Position numbers and translations under genes: made by a program. Of a stretch of 64,000 nucleotides of DNA, positions 17,914-27,430 are shown one piece after another. Under the pieces are notes generated by a model. That model worked only from the letters and a program-made list of their open reading frames with translations. It did no database searches and had not been told where the DNA came from. Where the stretch lies: positions 2,447,501 through 2,511,500 of the forward strand of contig NZ_AP017655.1 in assembly GCF_002355855.1 (NCBI RefSeq), in the 5' to 3' direction. This stretch comes from Sphingobium cloacae. Lineage in GTDB: Bacteria; Pseudomonadota; Alphaproteobacteria; Sphingomonadales; Sphingomonadaceae. Each line of letters starts with the position of its first letter. Positions within the stretch are counted from its first letter, which is position 1.

Positions 17914-18611
17914 CAGGCGAGATTCGCGGCGAAGAAGTCGGCCGTGCGCTTGTCCGCCAGTCGCGCCGCGTCCTCGACCCGGCGATTGCCCATTTCGGCA
18001 GCGAAGCCATGGTCCAGCCCTTCATAGTCATGCAGGGTGACATGGCGATTATCCTTCAGCCCTTCATGCATCTTCTGCTGGACTTCGGCGGGCACGAAAC
18101 CGTCGGCGGTCGGGATATGGAGCATCACCGGCTTGCCGATGGCATGGCTTTCACCCAGCAGATTGTCGATGCCGACGCCATAATAGCCGACAAAGGCATC
18201 GCCATCGGTACGGCAGGCGGCCATGAAGGCCAGACGACCGCCAAGGCAATAGCCGACCAGCCCGACCTTGCCGCCGTCGATTTCCCGGCGCGCGAACTTG
18301 ATGGCGGACTCGATGTCGCGGATGCCCTTTTGCTGATCGAACCGGCCGAACAGGCCCAGCGCCTGCTCCATTTCGGCGGGCACGTCCGGGTCCAGTTCGA
18401 CATGGGGTTGCAGCCGCCAGAACAGGTCGGGCGCGACGGCGAGATAGCCCGCGCTGGCCCAATTGTCGCATTTGCGGCGAATGCCCTCGTTCACGCCGAA
18501 CACCTCCTGGATGACGACGATGGCGGCCTTGGGCGTCCCTGCCGGACGGGCCACATAGATGTCGAACTGCGCGTCGCCCTCCAGCGTGGAAATCGTGGAA
18601 AAATCGGCCAT
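17913..18611 (-). CDS. Dienelactone hydrolase family protein
   Basis: 232 residues, alpha/beta hydrolase. The nucleophile is a Cys in GLVGYCLGGRLAFMAACR, with the catalytic His in YEGLDHGFAAEMGN near the C terminus and the Asp presumably in the PTADGFVP region. The N-terminal IVVIQEVFGVNEGIRRKCD is typical of carboxymethylenebutenolidase-like enzymes. The cytoplasmic substrate is unknown and not necessarily dienelactone. It is first gene of a two-gene operon with the quinone oxidoreductase and divergent from the 88-residue gene at 18758. Confidence 0.9.
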   Translation of the reverse strand: MADFSTISTLEGDAQFDIYVARPAGTPKAAIVVIQEVFGVNEGIRRKCDNWASAGYLAVAPDLFWRLQPHVELDPDVPAEMEQALGLFGRFDQQKGIRDIESAIKFARREIDGGKVGLVGYCLGGRLAFMAACRTDGDAFVGYYGVGIDNLLGESHAIGKPVMLHIPTADGFVPAEVQQKMHEGLKDNRHVTLHDYEGLDHGFAAEMGNRRVEDAARLADKRTADFFAANLA

Positions 18612-18757
18612 GGATGATCCTTTCGGCTGGTCTGGTCAGCGGCCATAATGGCCTTTCCGGCGCGTTGCGCAACCCGTGCCGCCCGCCAAAATATTTGCAC
18701 TGCCGCCCGCTTCTGCGGCATGAAGGGCCGTGGCGCGACAGGATAAGGGATGCGAGG

Positions 18758-19024
18758 ATGAAAGTGACCGTCGATGTGGATTGCACGCCCGCCGAAGCGC
18801 GATCCTTTCTGGGCCTGCCGGATGTCACGCCCATCCATGACAAATATATCAAGACGATGCTGGATAATTTCGATAGCATAGGCAATGTGGAACAGATGGA
18901 GACGCTGTTCAAGAGCTTCTCTCCGCTGGGCGACGCGGGCATGCGGATGTTCCAGCAGATGATGGATATCGGGCTGTCCGGCGTGGGCGGCGGAAGCGGC
19001 CATGGCGACAAGAAAAAGGGTTAG
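18758..19024 (+). CDS. DUF6489-type small conserved protein
   Basis: 88 residues, starting MKVTVDVDCTPAEARSFLGL and ending with a Gly/Lys-rich tail (GGGSGHGDKKKG). A PDVTPIHDKYIKTMLDNFDS segment matches the DUF6489 proteins usually found just before mnmE in sphingomonads and relatives. No membrane segment is seen. An upstream in-frame start at 18614 is rejected because the ATG at 18758 has a GAGG close upstream and matches the family. Its stop (TAG, 19022-19024) directly abuts the GTG start of mnmE. The function is unknown; the position suggests co-translation with mnmE. Confidence 0.8.
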   Translation: MKVTVDVDCTPAEARSFLGLPDVTPIHDKYIKTMLDNFDSIGNVEQMETLFKSFSPLGDAGMRMFQQMMDIGLSGVGGGSGHGDKKKG

Positions 19025-20308
19025 GTGACCGACACGATTTTCGCGCTGTCGAGTGGCGCGCCGCCCGCGGGCATCGCCGTCATCCGGCTGAGCGGCCCGC
19101 AGGCAGGACCCGCGCTGCTGGCGCTTGCCCGCAGAACCCCGCCGCCGCGCATGGCGAGCCTGGCGCTGCTGCGCGACCCGCGCGACGGCGCGCCGCTCGA
19201 CCGGGCGCTGACGCTGTGGCTGCCCGGTCCCGCGACCGTGACCGGGGAGGATATGGCCGAACTCCATTGCCATGGCGGCCGGGCGGTCATCGCGGGCGTG
19301 GAGGCGGCGCTGGCCGCGATGCCGGGCCTTCGCCGCGCCGAACCGGGGGAGTTCACGCGGCGGGCCTTCGACAATGGCCGCATGGACCTGAATGCGGTCG
19401 AGGGGCTGTCGGACCTGTTGGCGGCGGAAACGCAGCAGCAGCGCCGCGCCGCGCTGATGATGGCGGAGGGCCATTTTTCCCGGCGGATCGGCGAATGGCG
19501 GCTTCGCCTGCTCGATCTTTCCGCCATGGCCGAGGCGGCGCTCGACTTTTCCGATGAGGACGACGTGCCCGACGCGCAGATCGAACAGCGGATCGGCGCG
19601 GGCATCGCGACGCTGGCCGCCGATGTCGCCGCGATTCTTTCCGCGCCGTCGGCGGAACGGCTGCGCGACGGGGTTCGCGTCGTCCTGGCAGGACCGCCCA
19701 ATGCCGGGAAGTCCACCTTGCTGAACGCGCTGGTGGGCCGGGAGGCCGCCATCGTTTCGGACATTGCGGGCACCACCCGCGACAGGATAGAGGCGCCGGC
19801 GGCGATCGGCGGAGTGGCCTTTCTTTTCACGGACACAGCGGGGTTGCGCGACGCGACATCCGACCGCATCGAAGCCATCGGCATGGATCGGGCCCGCGCG
19901 GCATTGGAGGGCGCGGACATCATCCTGTGGCTGGGTCCGCCCGGGAAGGTGCCGCGCGGCGACGCCCTGCTGATCGCGGCGCAATGCGATCATGTCGACC
20001 ATCGCGGACATCCGGGCCTGTCCGTATCGGCGCGGACGGGCGAGGGAATGGAGCGGTTGGTGACGACCTTGCTCGATCGGGCGCGCGGCCTGTTGCCGGG
20101 TGAGGGAGAATATGCCCTTCATGCGCGACAGCGGGAAGGGGCCGCGCTGTTGCATCGGCATTTGATGGCCGCCGGTGAAGCGCATGACCTTCTCATCCTG
20201 GCGGAGGAATTGCGGCAGGCGCGGCGAGCGATCGATTCCCTGACGGGCCGCGCCGGGACGGAGGATATGCTCGACCGTCTCTTTTCGGGCTTTTGCATCG
20301 GCAAATAG
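19025..20308 (+). CDS. mnmE: tRNA uridine-5-carboxymethylaminomethyl modification GTPase MnmE
   Basis: 427 residues. It starts at GTG directly after the preceding stop (MTDTIFALSSGAPPAGIAVI). It has an N-terminal formyl-THF-binding domain, a helical region, and a G domain with P-loop AGPPNAGKSTLLNALVG (residues about 222-238), DTAGLRD (G3), and the C-terminal FCIGK containing the conserved Cys. With MnmG it makes the cmnm5U modification at the tRNA wobble position. It is the first large gene of the mnmE-mnmG-rsmG-parA-parB cluster, which is typical of origin regions. Confidence 0.96.
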   Translation: MTDTIFALSSGAPPAGIAVIRLSGPQAGPALLALARRTPPPRMASLALLRDPRDGAPLDRALTLWLPGPATVTGEDMAELHCHGGRAVIAGVEAALAAMPGLRRAEPGEFTRRAFDNGRMDLNAVEGLSDLLAAETQQQRRAALMMAEGHFSRRIGEWRLRLLDLSAMAEAALDFSDEDDVPDAQIEQRIGAGIATLAADVAAILSAPSAERLRDGVRVVLAGPPNAGKSTLLNALVGREAAIVSDIAGTTRDRIEAPAAIGGVAFLFTDTAGLRDATSDRIEAIGMDRARAALEGADIILWLGPPGKVPRGDALLIAAQCDHVDHRGHPGLSVSARTGEGMERLVTTLLDRARGLLPGEGEYALHARQREGAALLHRHLMAAGEAHDLLILAEELRQARRAIDSLTGRAGTEDMLDRLFSGFCIGK

Positions 20309-20313
20309 CGCAT

Positions 20314-20329
20314 TGTTCCACGTGGAACA
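20314..20329. promoter_or_regulatory. parS centromere site 1
   Basis: TGTTCCACGTGGAACA, a perfect 16-bp palindrome five bases after the mnmE stop. It differs from the canonical parS TGTTTCACGTGAAACA only by a symmetric T-to-C/A-to-G change. ParB is expected to bind here and spread. It lies 2.5 kb from parAB. Confidence 0.9.
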
Positions 20330-20368
20330 GTTTTGCCGACGGACGATGAATCTGATAAGGGCGCTGGC

Positions 20369-22219
20369 ATGCGAACAAGCTATGATGTGATCGTGGTCGG
20401 CGGGGGCCATGCCGGTTGCGAAGCAGCGGCGGCGGCGGCGCGCAAAGGCGCGGCGGTGGCGCTGCTGACATTCGAGAAGGCGACGGTCGGCGCCATGTCC
20501 TGCAATCCCGCGATCGGCGGTCTGGGCAAGGGGCATCTGGTACGGGAAGTGGATGCGCTCGACGGACTGATCGCGCGCGCGGCCGATGCTGCGGCGATCC
20601 ACTATCGGATGCTCAACAGCAGCAAGGGCGCGGCGGTGCAGGGACCGCGCGTCCAGGCCGACCGCAAGCGCTATCGGGCGGCGATCCACCAATTGCTTGC
20701 GGCACAGCCCGGTCTGGAGATCGTCGAGGGCGAGGCGAGCGAGTTGATCCTGTCCGGGGGCGACGTGGCGGGCCTGATGCTCGCGGACGGTTCCCGGCTG
20801 GAAGCGAAGGCGGTGGTGCTGGCCACGGGCACCTTCCTGGGCGGCAAGCTCTTTCGTGGGGAGGAAATGTCGGCGGGCGGACGGACCGGGGAGCGCGCCG
20901 CCACGAAGCTGGGCGTCCAACTGCGCGCGCTCGGCTTGCCCATCGGCCGCCTCAAGACGGGGACGCCGCCGCGGATCGATGGACGGAGCATCGACTGGGG
21001 GAAACTGGCGGAGCAGCCCTCGGACGAGGAGGGCTGGACGATGTCGCCCATGTCCGGCGGGCGACCGCTTCCGCAGCTGGCCTGCGCGATCACGCGCACC
21101 AATGCGGACACGCATGCGATCATCCGTAGCGGACTGGGCCGCTCGCCCTTGTTCAGCGGGGCGATCGAGGGAAGGGGACCACGCTACTGCCCTTCTATCG
21201 AGGACAAGGTGACGCGCTTCGGCGACCGCGACGGGCATCAGATCTTTCTGGAGCCGGAGGGGCTGGACGATCATCTCGTCTATCCCAACGGCATCAGCAC
21301 CTCGCTTCCGGCCGATGTACAGCGGGCCATGGTGCGATCCATGGAGGGGCTGGAACGCGCGGAGATCGTCGTGCCCGGCTATGCGGTCGAATATGACCAT
21401 ATCGATCCGCGAGCGCTCGATGCCTCGCTCGGGATGCAGGACATTCCCGGCCTGTTTTGCGCGGGACAGATCAACGGCACGACCGGCTATGAAGAGGCAG
21501 CCGCGCAAGGGCTGGTGGCGGGTGTCAATGCGGCAGCTTATGCGGCGGCGGAGGGACCGATGATCCTCGATCGAGCCGAAAGCTATATCGGCGTGATGAT
21601 CGACGATCTGGTGCTGCAAGGCGTGACCGAGCCCTATCGGATGCTGACGGCGCGTGCGGAGTATCGCTTGCGGCTTCGCGCCGACAATGCCGAGACGCGA
21701 TTGGGGCGGATCGGCACGGCGCATGGCGTCATGGGCGCCGAACGGCTGGCGCGGCTGGAACAACGGCTGGCGATCCGGGCTGCCGTGGAAACGGAGCTGG
21801 CGCGGTCCATGACCGCTACCGAGATGGCCAGGGCAGGCGCCGCCGTGCGGCAGGACGGCATGCGCCGCAGCCTTTTCGAATGGGCGCGTTTTCCGGAGGT
21901 CGACCGCAATCTCCTGCTGACTCTAGCCCCGGTGCTGGCGGAAGCGCCTGCCGATCTCCGCGACGAGATATGGGAAGATGCCCATTATGCGCCCTATCTG
22001 GAGCGGCAGGAAGGGGAGATCGCCGAACTCCGCCGCAATGAGCGCGTATTCCTTCCGGCCGATTTCGATTTTCGCGCGATCGGCGGCTTATCGACCGAGA
22101 TGGTCGAACGGCTGGAGATGGCGCGGCCGGACACTTTGGCGGCGGCGGGCCGGATACGCGGAATCACGCCTGCCGCCCTCGCGGCCATTCTGGTGCATGT
22201 GCGGCGGATGGCGGCGTGA
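20369..22219 (+). CDS. mnmG: tRNA uridine-5-carboxymethylaminomethyl modification enzyme MnmG (GidA)
   Basis: 616 residues from the ATG at 20369 ([20 protein letters not shown]). The FAD-binding GGGHAG motif is at the N terminus. Further conserved stretches are [20 protein letters not shown], the [20 protein letters not shown] region and the C-terminal helical domain. It is the FAD partner of MnmE in wobble-uridine modification. An in-frame ATG at 20333 is rejected because the FAD motif normally begins within a few residues of the start. Its stop overlaps the GTG start of rsmG by 4 bp (GTGA). Confidence 0.97.
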   Translation: MRTSYDVIVVGGGHAGCEAAAAAARKGAAVALLTFEKATVGAMSCNPAIGGLGKGHLVREVDALDGLIARAADAAAIHYRMLNSSKGAAVQGPRVQADRKRYRAAIHQLLAAQPGLEIVEGEASELILSGGDVAGLMLADGSRLEAKAVVLATGTFLGGKLFRGEEMSAGGRTGERAATKLGVQLRALGLPIGRLKTGTPPRIDGRSIDWGKLAEQPSDEEGWTMSPMSGGRPLPQLACAITRTNADTHAIIRSGLGRSPLFSGAIEGRGPRYCPSIEDKVTRFGDRDGHQIFLEPEGLDDHLVYPNGISTSLPADVQRAMVRSMEGLERAEIVVPGYAVEYDHIDPRALDASLGMQDIPGLFCAGQINGTTGYEEAAAQGLVAGVNAAAYAAAEGPMILDRAESYIGVMIDDLVLQGVTEPYRMLTARAEYRLRLRADNAETRLGRIGTAHGVMGAERLARLEQRLAIRAAVETELARSMTATEMARAGAAVRQDGMRRSLFEWARFPEVDRNLLLTLAPVLAEAPADLRDEIWEDAHYAPYLERQEGEIAELRRNERVFLPADFDFRAIGGLSTEMVERLEMARPDTLAAAGRIRGITPAALAAILVHVRRMAA

Positions 22220-22857
22220 CGGAAGACGAAGCCCGGGCGTGGCTCGATCAGCATTTCGATGTTTCACGTGAAACATGGCTGAAGCTTGAACGGTTCGTCG
22301 CCCTCCTCCTGGCCGAGATGGATCGGCAGAACCTCATCGCGGAGTCCACGCGCGCGCATGTCTGGGCGCGGCATATCGTGGATTCGGCGCAGTTGCTGAC
22401 CTTTGCACGGGACGCGGGGGAGGGCCGGTGGGTCGATCTGGGATCGGGTGCGGGATTGCCGGGCATCGTGGTCGCGGCATTGACGGACCGTCCGTTGCTC
22501 ATGGTCGAATCGCGCCGGAAGAGAGTCGATTTTCTACAGGAGGTGGTGGAAGCGCTCAGCCTCCATCATGCGGAGATATTCGGCGGGCGAGTGGAGATCG
22601 TGCCCAGGGGCGCGGCGGGCGTCATCAGCGCGCGCGCCTACGCGCCTTTGCCGCGCCTGTTCGAATCGGCCATTCATCTGGCCGACGAAAAGACGCTTTG
22701 GGTGCTGCCAAAGGGACGAAAAGCGCAAAATGAACTGGAGGCAGCGCGTCCGGCATGGCAAGGTGCGTTCCACGTGGAACAGAGTGTGACCGACGCCGAC
22801 AGCGCCATCATCGTTGCGCGTTCCGTCAAATCCGTCAGGAGGAAGGGTCGAGGATGA
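22216..22857 (+). CDS. rsmG: 16S rRNA (guanine527-N7)-methyltransferase RsmG (GidB)
   Basis: 213 residues starting at GTG (22216). The SAM-binding motif is [16 protein letters not shown] (residues about 73-88). The N-terminal [14 protein letters not shown] is encoded by parS site 2 and FHVEQSVTD near the C terminus by parS site 3, so this short gene doubles as a ParB loading region. It methylates G527 of 16S rRNA. It overlaps mnmG (GTGA) and parA (ATGA), giving tight translational coupling through the cluster. Confidence 0.96.
   Translation: MTEDEARAWLDQHFDVSRETWLKLERFVALLLAEMDRQNLIAESTRAHVWARHIVDSAQLLTFARDAGEGRWVDLGSGAGLPGIVVAALTDRPLLMVESRRKRVDFLQEVVEALSLHHAEIFGGRVEIVPRGAAGVISARAYAPLPRLFESAIHLADEKTLWVLPKGRKAQNELEAARPAWQGAFHVEQSVTDADSAIIVARSVKSVRRKGRG
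22260..22275. promoter_or_regulatory. parS centromere site 2 (inside rsmG)
   Basis: TGTTTCACGTGAAACA, identical to the canonical bacterial parS, a perfect 16-bp palindrome. It encodes Val-Ser-Arg-Glu-Thr within the rsmG N terminus. Confidence 0.97.
22766..22781. promoter_or_regulatory. parS centromere site 3 (inside rsmG)
   Basis: CGTTCCACGTGGAACA. The inner 14 bases are a perfect palindrome; the outermost base pair is mismatched. It lies near the rsmG 3' end, 73 bp before the parA start, and so may also allow ParB to influence parAB expression. Confidence 0.88.
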
Positions 22858-23636
22858 TTTGTATCGCCATCGCCAACCAGAAGGGCGGTGTGGGAAAAAC
22901 GACCACCGCCATCAATCTGGCTACCGGGCTCGCCGCGACGGGCCTGCGCGTTCTGCTGGTCGATCTCGACCCGCAGGGCAACGCATCGACCGGGCTGGGC
23001 GTGAACCATGCGGACCGGTCGCAATCCAGCTACGATCTTTTGGTGGGCAATTGCGCGTTGGAAGATGCGGTCATCGCCACGCGGGTGCCGAAGCTCGATC
23101 TGGTGGCGGCGACGCAGGATTTGTCGGGCGCGGAGATCGAGCTTATCGAATATGAGCAACGCACGCACCGGCTGGAGCGGGTATTGGCGGAAGCGCCTGC
23201 GGGCCGTTGGGACATCTGCCTGATCGACTGCCCGCCTTCGCTGGGCCTGCTGACGATCAATGCGATGGTGGCGGCACAGTCGCTGCTGGTGCCGCTGCAA
23301 TGCGAGTTCTTCGCGCTGGAGGGGCTGTCGCAGCTTCTCCAGACGGTGGACCGGATCAGGGGGCGGTTCAATCCGGGGCTGTCGATCATGGGCGTGGCGC
23401 TCACCATGTATGATCGCCGCAACCGGCTGACCGATCAGGTCGCGGACGACGTGCGCGCCTGTCTCGGCGACCTGGTGTTCACCACGGTGATTCCGCGCAA
23501 CGTCCGCCTGTCCGAAGCGCCCAGCCATGGGGTGCCCGCGCTGATCTACGATTTCCGATGCTCCGGCTCGGAAGCCTATATGCGGCTGGCGCGTGAACTG
23601 ATAGCGCGGCTCCCCCGGCAGGAGGAAGCGGCTTGA
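22854..23636 (+). CDS. parA: Chromosome-partitioning ATPase ParA
   Basis: 260 residues from the ATG at 22854 ([20 protein letters not shown]). It has the deviant Walker A KGGVGKTT, Walker A' LLVDLDPQGNASTGLG, and Walker B CLIDCPPSLGLLT. It is a nucleoid-bound ATPase that moves the ParB-parS complex toward the opposite pole. The start overlaps the rsmG stop (ATGA), and its own stop overlaps the parB start. An upstream in-frame ATG would read through rsmG and is rejected. Confidence 0.97.
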   Translation: MICIAIANQKGGVGKTTTAINLATGLAATGLRVLLVDLDPQGNASTGLGVNHADRSQSSYDLLVGNCALEDAVIATRVPKLDLVAATQDLSGAEIELIEYEQRTHRLERVLAEAPAGRWDICLIDCPPSLGLLTINAMVAAQSLLVPLQCEFFALEGLSQLLQTVDRIRGRFNPGLSIMGVALTMYDRRNRLTDQVADDVRACLGDLVFTTVIPRNVRLSEAPSHGVPALIYDFRCSGSEAYMRLARELIARLPRQEEAA

Positions 23637-24559
23637 GCGACGAGAATGACAAACCGAAGGTAGCAAAGCGGGCACATGGACTGGGCCGGGGCCTTTCGGC
23701 ATTGCTGGGGGATGTCCAGCGGGAGGAACCGGTCGCGCCTTCTTCTGCCCCTGCTTCGGGCAAGGCGGTGCAAAGCATCGAGGTCGCGCTGATTCAGCCC
23801 CATCCGGAACAGCCGCGCCGGCATTTCGACGATGCGGCCTTGCAGGAACTGGCCGATTCCATAGCGAAACGCGGCGTCATCCAGCCGATCATCGTGCGCG
23901 CCCATGGCGGCGGCTTTCAGATCGTCGCGGGGGAGCGCCGCTGGCGCGCCGCCCAGCGGGCGCAACTGCATCGGATCCCCGCGATCGTCCGGGACTTCGA
24001 CGAGCAGGAAACGCTGGAAATCGCCCTGGTCGAGAATATCCAGCGCGAGGATCTGAATCCCATTGAAGAGGCGGAAGCCTATCGCAAGCTGATCGGCGAG
24101 TTCCACCATAGCCAGGAGGCGCTGGGCCGGATCGTCGGCAAATCGCGCAGCCATATCGCCAATCTGATGCGGCTGCTGGATTTGCCGCAGCCAGTGCAGC
24201 GGGCGGTGATGGAGAACCGCATCTCCATGGGCCATGCCCGCGCGCTGATCGGCGTGCCCGATTGCGAGACGCTGGCGCAGCAGGTGGAGCAGAAGGGCCT
24301 CTCCGTCCGCGACACGGAGACGCTCGTCCGCCGTGCGCGCAATCGCGAGGAGTCGCCCCGGCCACGCGCCGCCATGCCATCGGGCGGAAAGGATGCGGAC
24401 ATCGCGGCGCTCGAACAGCATCTGGCGGATATATTGGGGCTGAAGGTCGACATCAGCCATGGCGAGACGGCCGGAGCCGGAGGGACGCTGTCCTTGCGCT
24501 ATTCGAATCTGGATCAACTCGACATGCTTTGCCAGCGTTTGTCGGGGGAACGCATCTAG
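23633..24559 (+). CDS. parB: Chromosome-partitioning protein ParB
   Basis: 308 residues starting at TTG (TTGA overlap with the parA stop). It has the N-terminal ParA-interacting segment LGRGLSALLGDVQ, the CTP-binding ParB box IVAGERRWRAAQRA (residues about 97-110), LVENIQREDLNPIEEAEAY, the helix-turn-helix ALGRIVGKSRSHIANLMRL, and a C-terminal dimerisation domain. It is a CTP-dependent DNA clamp that loads at parS; four candidate sites are in this window. The TTG start is the only one giving the conserved N terminus directly after parA. Confidence 0.97.
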   Translation: MSDENDKPKVAKRAHGLGRGLSALLGDVQREEPVAPSSAPASGKAVQSIEVALIQPHPEQPRRHFDDAALQELADSIAKRGVIQPIIVRAHGGGFQIVAGERRWRAAQRAQLHRIPAIVRDFDEQETLEIALVENIQREDLNPIEEAEAYRKLIGEFHHSQEALGRIVGKSRSHIANLMRLLDLPQPVQRAVMENRISMGHARALIGVPDCETLAQQVEQKGLSVRDTETLVRRARNREESPRPRAAMPSGGKDADIAALEQHLADILGLKVDISHGETAGAGGTLSLRYSNLDQLDMLCQRLSGERI

Positions 24560-24718
24560 GAGCGCCGCGTCCCTACTGGCATGAGTGCGGATCAAATACT
24601 CCTGCCTGCGCAGGAGCGCGATCCGGGTTAGCACACTCCGTATCAGGCCTGTGGAAATAGCGCCGCTTTCCCCGCGATGGCCCTAGCCTTTTGCCCGCCC
24701 ATTTCCTAGCTTGGCTGC
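24560..24718. other. parB-pepN intergenic region with a palindromic repeat
   Basis: 159 bp without a gene. It contains the hairpin CTCCTGCCTGCGCAGGAGC (24599-24617), also found word for word at 31808-31826. It may terminate the par operon. The remaining bases before the pepN ATG must hold its promoter, which I cannot define. Confidence 0.5.
24599..24617. repeat. Short palindromic repeat, copy 1
   Basis: CTCCTGCCTGCGCAGGAGC forms a stem of CTCCTGC with GCAGGAG around a CTGC loop. The identical 19-mer occurs at 31808-31826. It is probably a REP-like dispersed element or terminator hairpin. Confidence 0.75.
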
Positions 24719-27319
24719 ATGGCCGACATGCAATCCACCAACGCCGCCGCACCTTCCATCATCCGCCGTTCGGACTATCGTCCGCCCGACTGGCTGGTGC
24801 CGGGGATCGAACTGGATTTCGATCTCACCGCCGCTGTGACGCGTGTCCATGCGACCCTGTCCGTGGTCCGGAACGGCGAGCATGACAGGCCCCTGCGGCT
24901 GGACGGAGACGGCCTCTTCCCGCTGGAAGTCAAGGTGGATGGCCGTGTCCTCGACCCGGAGGAATGGATGCTGGATGGCGGCGCGCTGGTCGTCCCGCTG
25001 ACCGGACCGGCCCATGCCGTCGAAACGCGGGTCGAGATCGCGCCGGAAAAGAACAGCCAGTTGATGGGTCTTTATGCGAGCGGCGGGCTGCTCTGCACCC
25101 AGTGCGAGGCGGAGGGGTTCCGCCGCATCACCTTCTTCCCGGACCGGCCCGATGTCCTGTCGCGCTATACGGTGCGGATGGAGGCCGACAAGGGCCGCTA
25201 TCCCGTGCTGCTCGCCAATGGCGATCCGGTCGAACGGGGCGATCTGCCCGGCGGCCGTCATTGGGCGCGCTGGACCGATCCCTTTCCCAAGCCCTGCTAT
25301 CTCTTCGCGCTGGTGGCGGGCGATCTGGCCTGCAACGCCGACCGCTTCGTGACGATGAGCGGGCGCGAAGTGGCGCTCGGCATCTGGGTCAAGGAAGCGG
25401 ACCTGCCCCGCACCGCCCATGCGATGAAGGCGCTCAAGGACAGCATGGCCTGGGACGAGCGCGTCTATGGCCGGGAATATGACCTGGACGTGTTCAACAT
25501 CGTCGCCGTGTCGGACTTCAACTTCGGCGCGATGGAGAATAAGGGCCTCAACATATTCAATTCACGCTATATATTGGCGGACCCTGAGACGGCGACCGAC
25601 CTCGATTATGACGGCGTCGAGGGGGTGGTCGCGCATGAATATTTCCACAACTGGTCGGGCAATCGCATCACCTGCCGGGACTGGTTCCAGCTTTCGCTGA
25701 AAGAAGGCTTCACCGTCTTTCGCGACCAGAGCTTTTCCGCCGACATGGGCAGTCATGCGGTCAAGCGGATCGAGGATGTCCGCATCCTGCGCGCGGCCCA
25801 GTTCCAGGAGGATGCAGGGCCGCTCGCCCATCCGGTGCGGCCGGAATCCTATATGGAAATCAGTAACTTCTACACGGCAACCATCTATAACAAGGGCGCG
25901 GAGCTGATCCGCATGATGGCGCTGATGCTGGGGCCGGAACGCTTCCGCGCCAGCACCGACCTCTATTTCGAGCGGCATGACGGGGAAGCGGCCACCTGCG
26001 AGGATTTCGTGCGCGCCATGGAGGATGGCGGGCAGATCGATCTGATGCAATTCCGCCTCTGGTATGAGCAGGCGGGGACGCCCCATGTCCGCGCGCTGCT
26101 GAGCCATGACGCCGCCAACGGGACGGCGGAGTTGCGGCTGGAGCAGACGATGCCGACGACGCCGGGCCAGCCGGACAAGAAGCCCATGGCCATTCCGCTG
26201 CGCGTGGCGTTGTTCGATCCCGCGACCGGGGGTCATAAAGGCGACCAGTTGCTGATGCTGACGGAGGCCGCGCAGAGCTTCCGCTTCGAAGGCTTTGCCG
26301 CGCCGCCGATCCTGTCGATCAATCGCGGCTTTTCCGCGCCGGTGATCGTGGAGACCAATCGTAGCCAGGCGGATCTGGCTTTCCTGTCGGCCCATGATGA
26401 CGATCCCTTCGCCCGCTATGAGGCGATGCAGCAGTTGATGGTGAACGGGCTGATCGGCCGGATCGGCGGGCAGGCGGTCGATGAGGAGGCCATCGTCGCG
26501 GCGATCCGGGGGACGGCGACCGATCCGCAGCTCGACCCCGCCTTCGTCGCGGAGGCCATCCGTCTGCCGAGCGAAGCCTATCTGGGCGACCAGATGCCGG
26601 TGGTCGATCCCGACGCCATCCACGCGGCGCGGGAGAGCTTGCAGCAGCGCATCGGCGCGGCGCTGGAGCCGCTATGGCGCGACATCCATGCCGGAACGAA
26701 GGCCAATGGCTTTTCGCTGTCTCCGGCGGCCAAGGGGGCGCGCAAGCTGCGGAATATCGCGCTGCATTATCTGGTGGCGGCAGGGGTCGAGGACGGTCCG
26801 GCCATCGCCTTCGCGCAATTCCATGAAGCCGACAACATGACCGAGCGGCAGGCGGCGCTCGCCACCCTGGCCAACGGCACCAGCGACGAGCGGGAAGCGG
26901 CGCTCGACATCTTCTACAACCGCTATCGGGACGATGCGCTGACACTGGACAAATGGTTCCAGACGCAGGCTTTCGCTTGCCATCCCGATACGGTGGAACT
27001 GATAGGGGAATTGCGGCGGCATAAGGATTTCACCCTGACCAATCCCAATCGGGTGCGAGCGCTGATCGGCGCGTTCGCGGGCAACCAATGGGCCTTCCAC
27101 CACGAGTCGGGGAAAGGCTATCGGCTGGTGGCCGACGCCATCATCGCGCTCGACAAGATCAATCCGCAGACCGCCGCGCGGCTGGTGCCGCCCTTGGGGC
27201 GCTGGCGGCGCTTTGATGAAGGACGAGCAGCGATGATGCGCGCGGCGCTGGAGCGGATCTTGGCGGAGCCGGGATTGTCGCGCGACGTGACGGAGCAGGC
27301 AGGCAAGAGTCTGGAGTGA
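24719..27319 (+). CDS. pepN: Aminopeptidase N (M1 family)
   Basis: 866 residues, full length for PepN. It has the M1 exopeptidase motif FGAMENKGLNIFNS and the zinc site VVAHEYFHNWSGNRITCRDW (HExxH plus a downstream Glu in LKEGFTVFRDQ). The N-terminal beta domain and the C-terminal helical domain (SDEREAALDIFYNRYRDDAL onward) are complete. It is a cytoplasmic zinc aminopeptidase with broad specificity. It starts at the ATG at 24719 and is convergent with the lipoprotein gene of the Mla operon. Confidence 0.96.
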   Translation: MADMQSTNAAAPSIIRRSDYRPPDWLVPGIELDFDLTAAVTRVHATLSVVRNGEHDRPLRLDGDGLFPLEVKVDGRVLDPEEWMLDGGALVVPLTGPAHAVETRVEIAPEKNSQLMGLYASGGLLCTQCEAEGFRRITFFPDRPDVLSRYTVRMEADKGRYPVLLANGDPVERGDLPGGRHWARWTDPFPKPCYLFALVAGDLACNADRFVTMSGREVALGIWVKEADLPRTAHAMKALKDSMAWDERVYGREYDLDVFNIVAVSDFNFGAMENKGLNIFNSRYILADPETATDLDYDGVEGVVAHEYFHNWSGNRITCRDWFQLSLKEGFTVFRDQSFSADMGSHAVKRIEDVRILRAAQFQEDAGPLAHPVRPESYMEISNFYTATIYNKGAELIRMMALMLGPERFRASTDLYFERHDGEAATCEDFVRAMEDGGQIDLMQFRLWYEQAGTPHVRALLSHDAANGTAELRLEQTMPTTPGQPDKKPMAIPLRVALFDPATGGHKGDQLLMLTEAAQSFRFEGFAAPPILSINRGFSAPVIVETNRSQADLAFLSAHDDDPFARYEAMQQLMVNGLIGRIGGQAVDEEAIVAAIRGTATDPQLDPAFVAEAIRLPSEAYLGDQMPVVDPDAIHAARESLQQRIGAALEPLWRDIHAGTKANGFSLSPAAKGARKLRNIALHYLVAAGVEDGPAIAFAQFHEADNMTERQAALATLANGTSDEREAALDIFYNRYRDDALTLDKWFQTQAFACHPDTVELIGELRRHKDFTLTNPNRVRALIGAFAGNQWAFHHESGKGYRLVADAIIALDKINPQTAARLVPPLGRWRRFDEGRAAMMRAALERILAEPGLSRDVTEQAGKSLE

Positions 27320-27366
27320 GAAGGCCGAACGTTGGCGGTTCATGGGTGAGGAGCGGACATGAGCCC

Positions 27367-27382
27367 CTCCCCTTCAGGGGAG
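27367..27382. terminator. Hairpin between convergent pepN and the lipoprotein gene
   Basis: CTCCCC-TTCA-GGGGAG, a perfect 6-bp stem 47 bp after the pepN stop. No long U-run follows, so it is a weak terminator or simply a structural element. Confidence 0.45.
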
Positions 27383-27430
27383 AGAAGGGCAGAAAGGCTC
27401 CTCCTGCCTAAACCCGCCATCGAGGTTGAT

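Noticed and set aside
18491..21763. A 1090-codon open frame on the minus strand opposite mnmE and mnmG
   Set aside because: High GC gives long antisense open frames; the plus-strand genes mnmE and mnmG carry all conserved motifs and the minus-strand product shows an Arg/His/Gly-rich composition with no domain.
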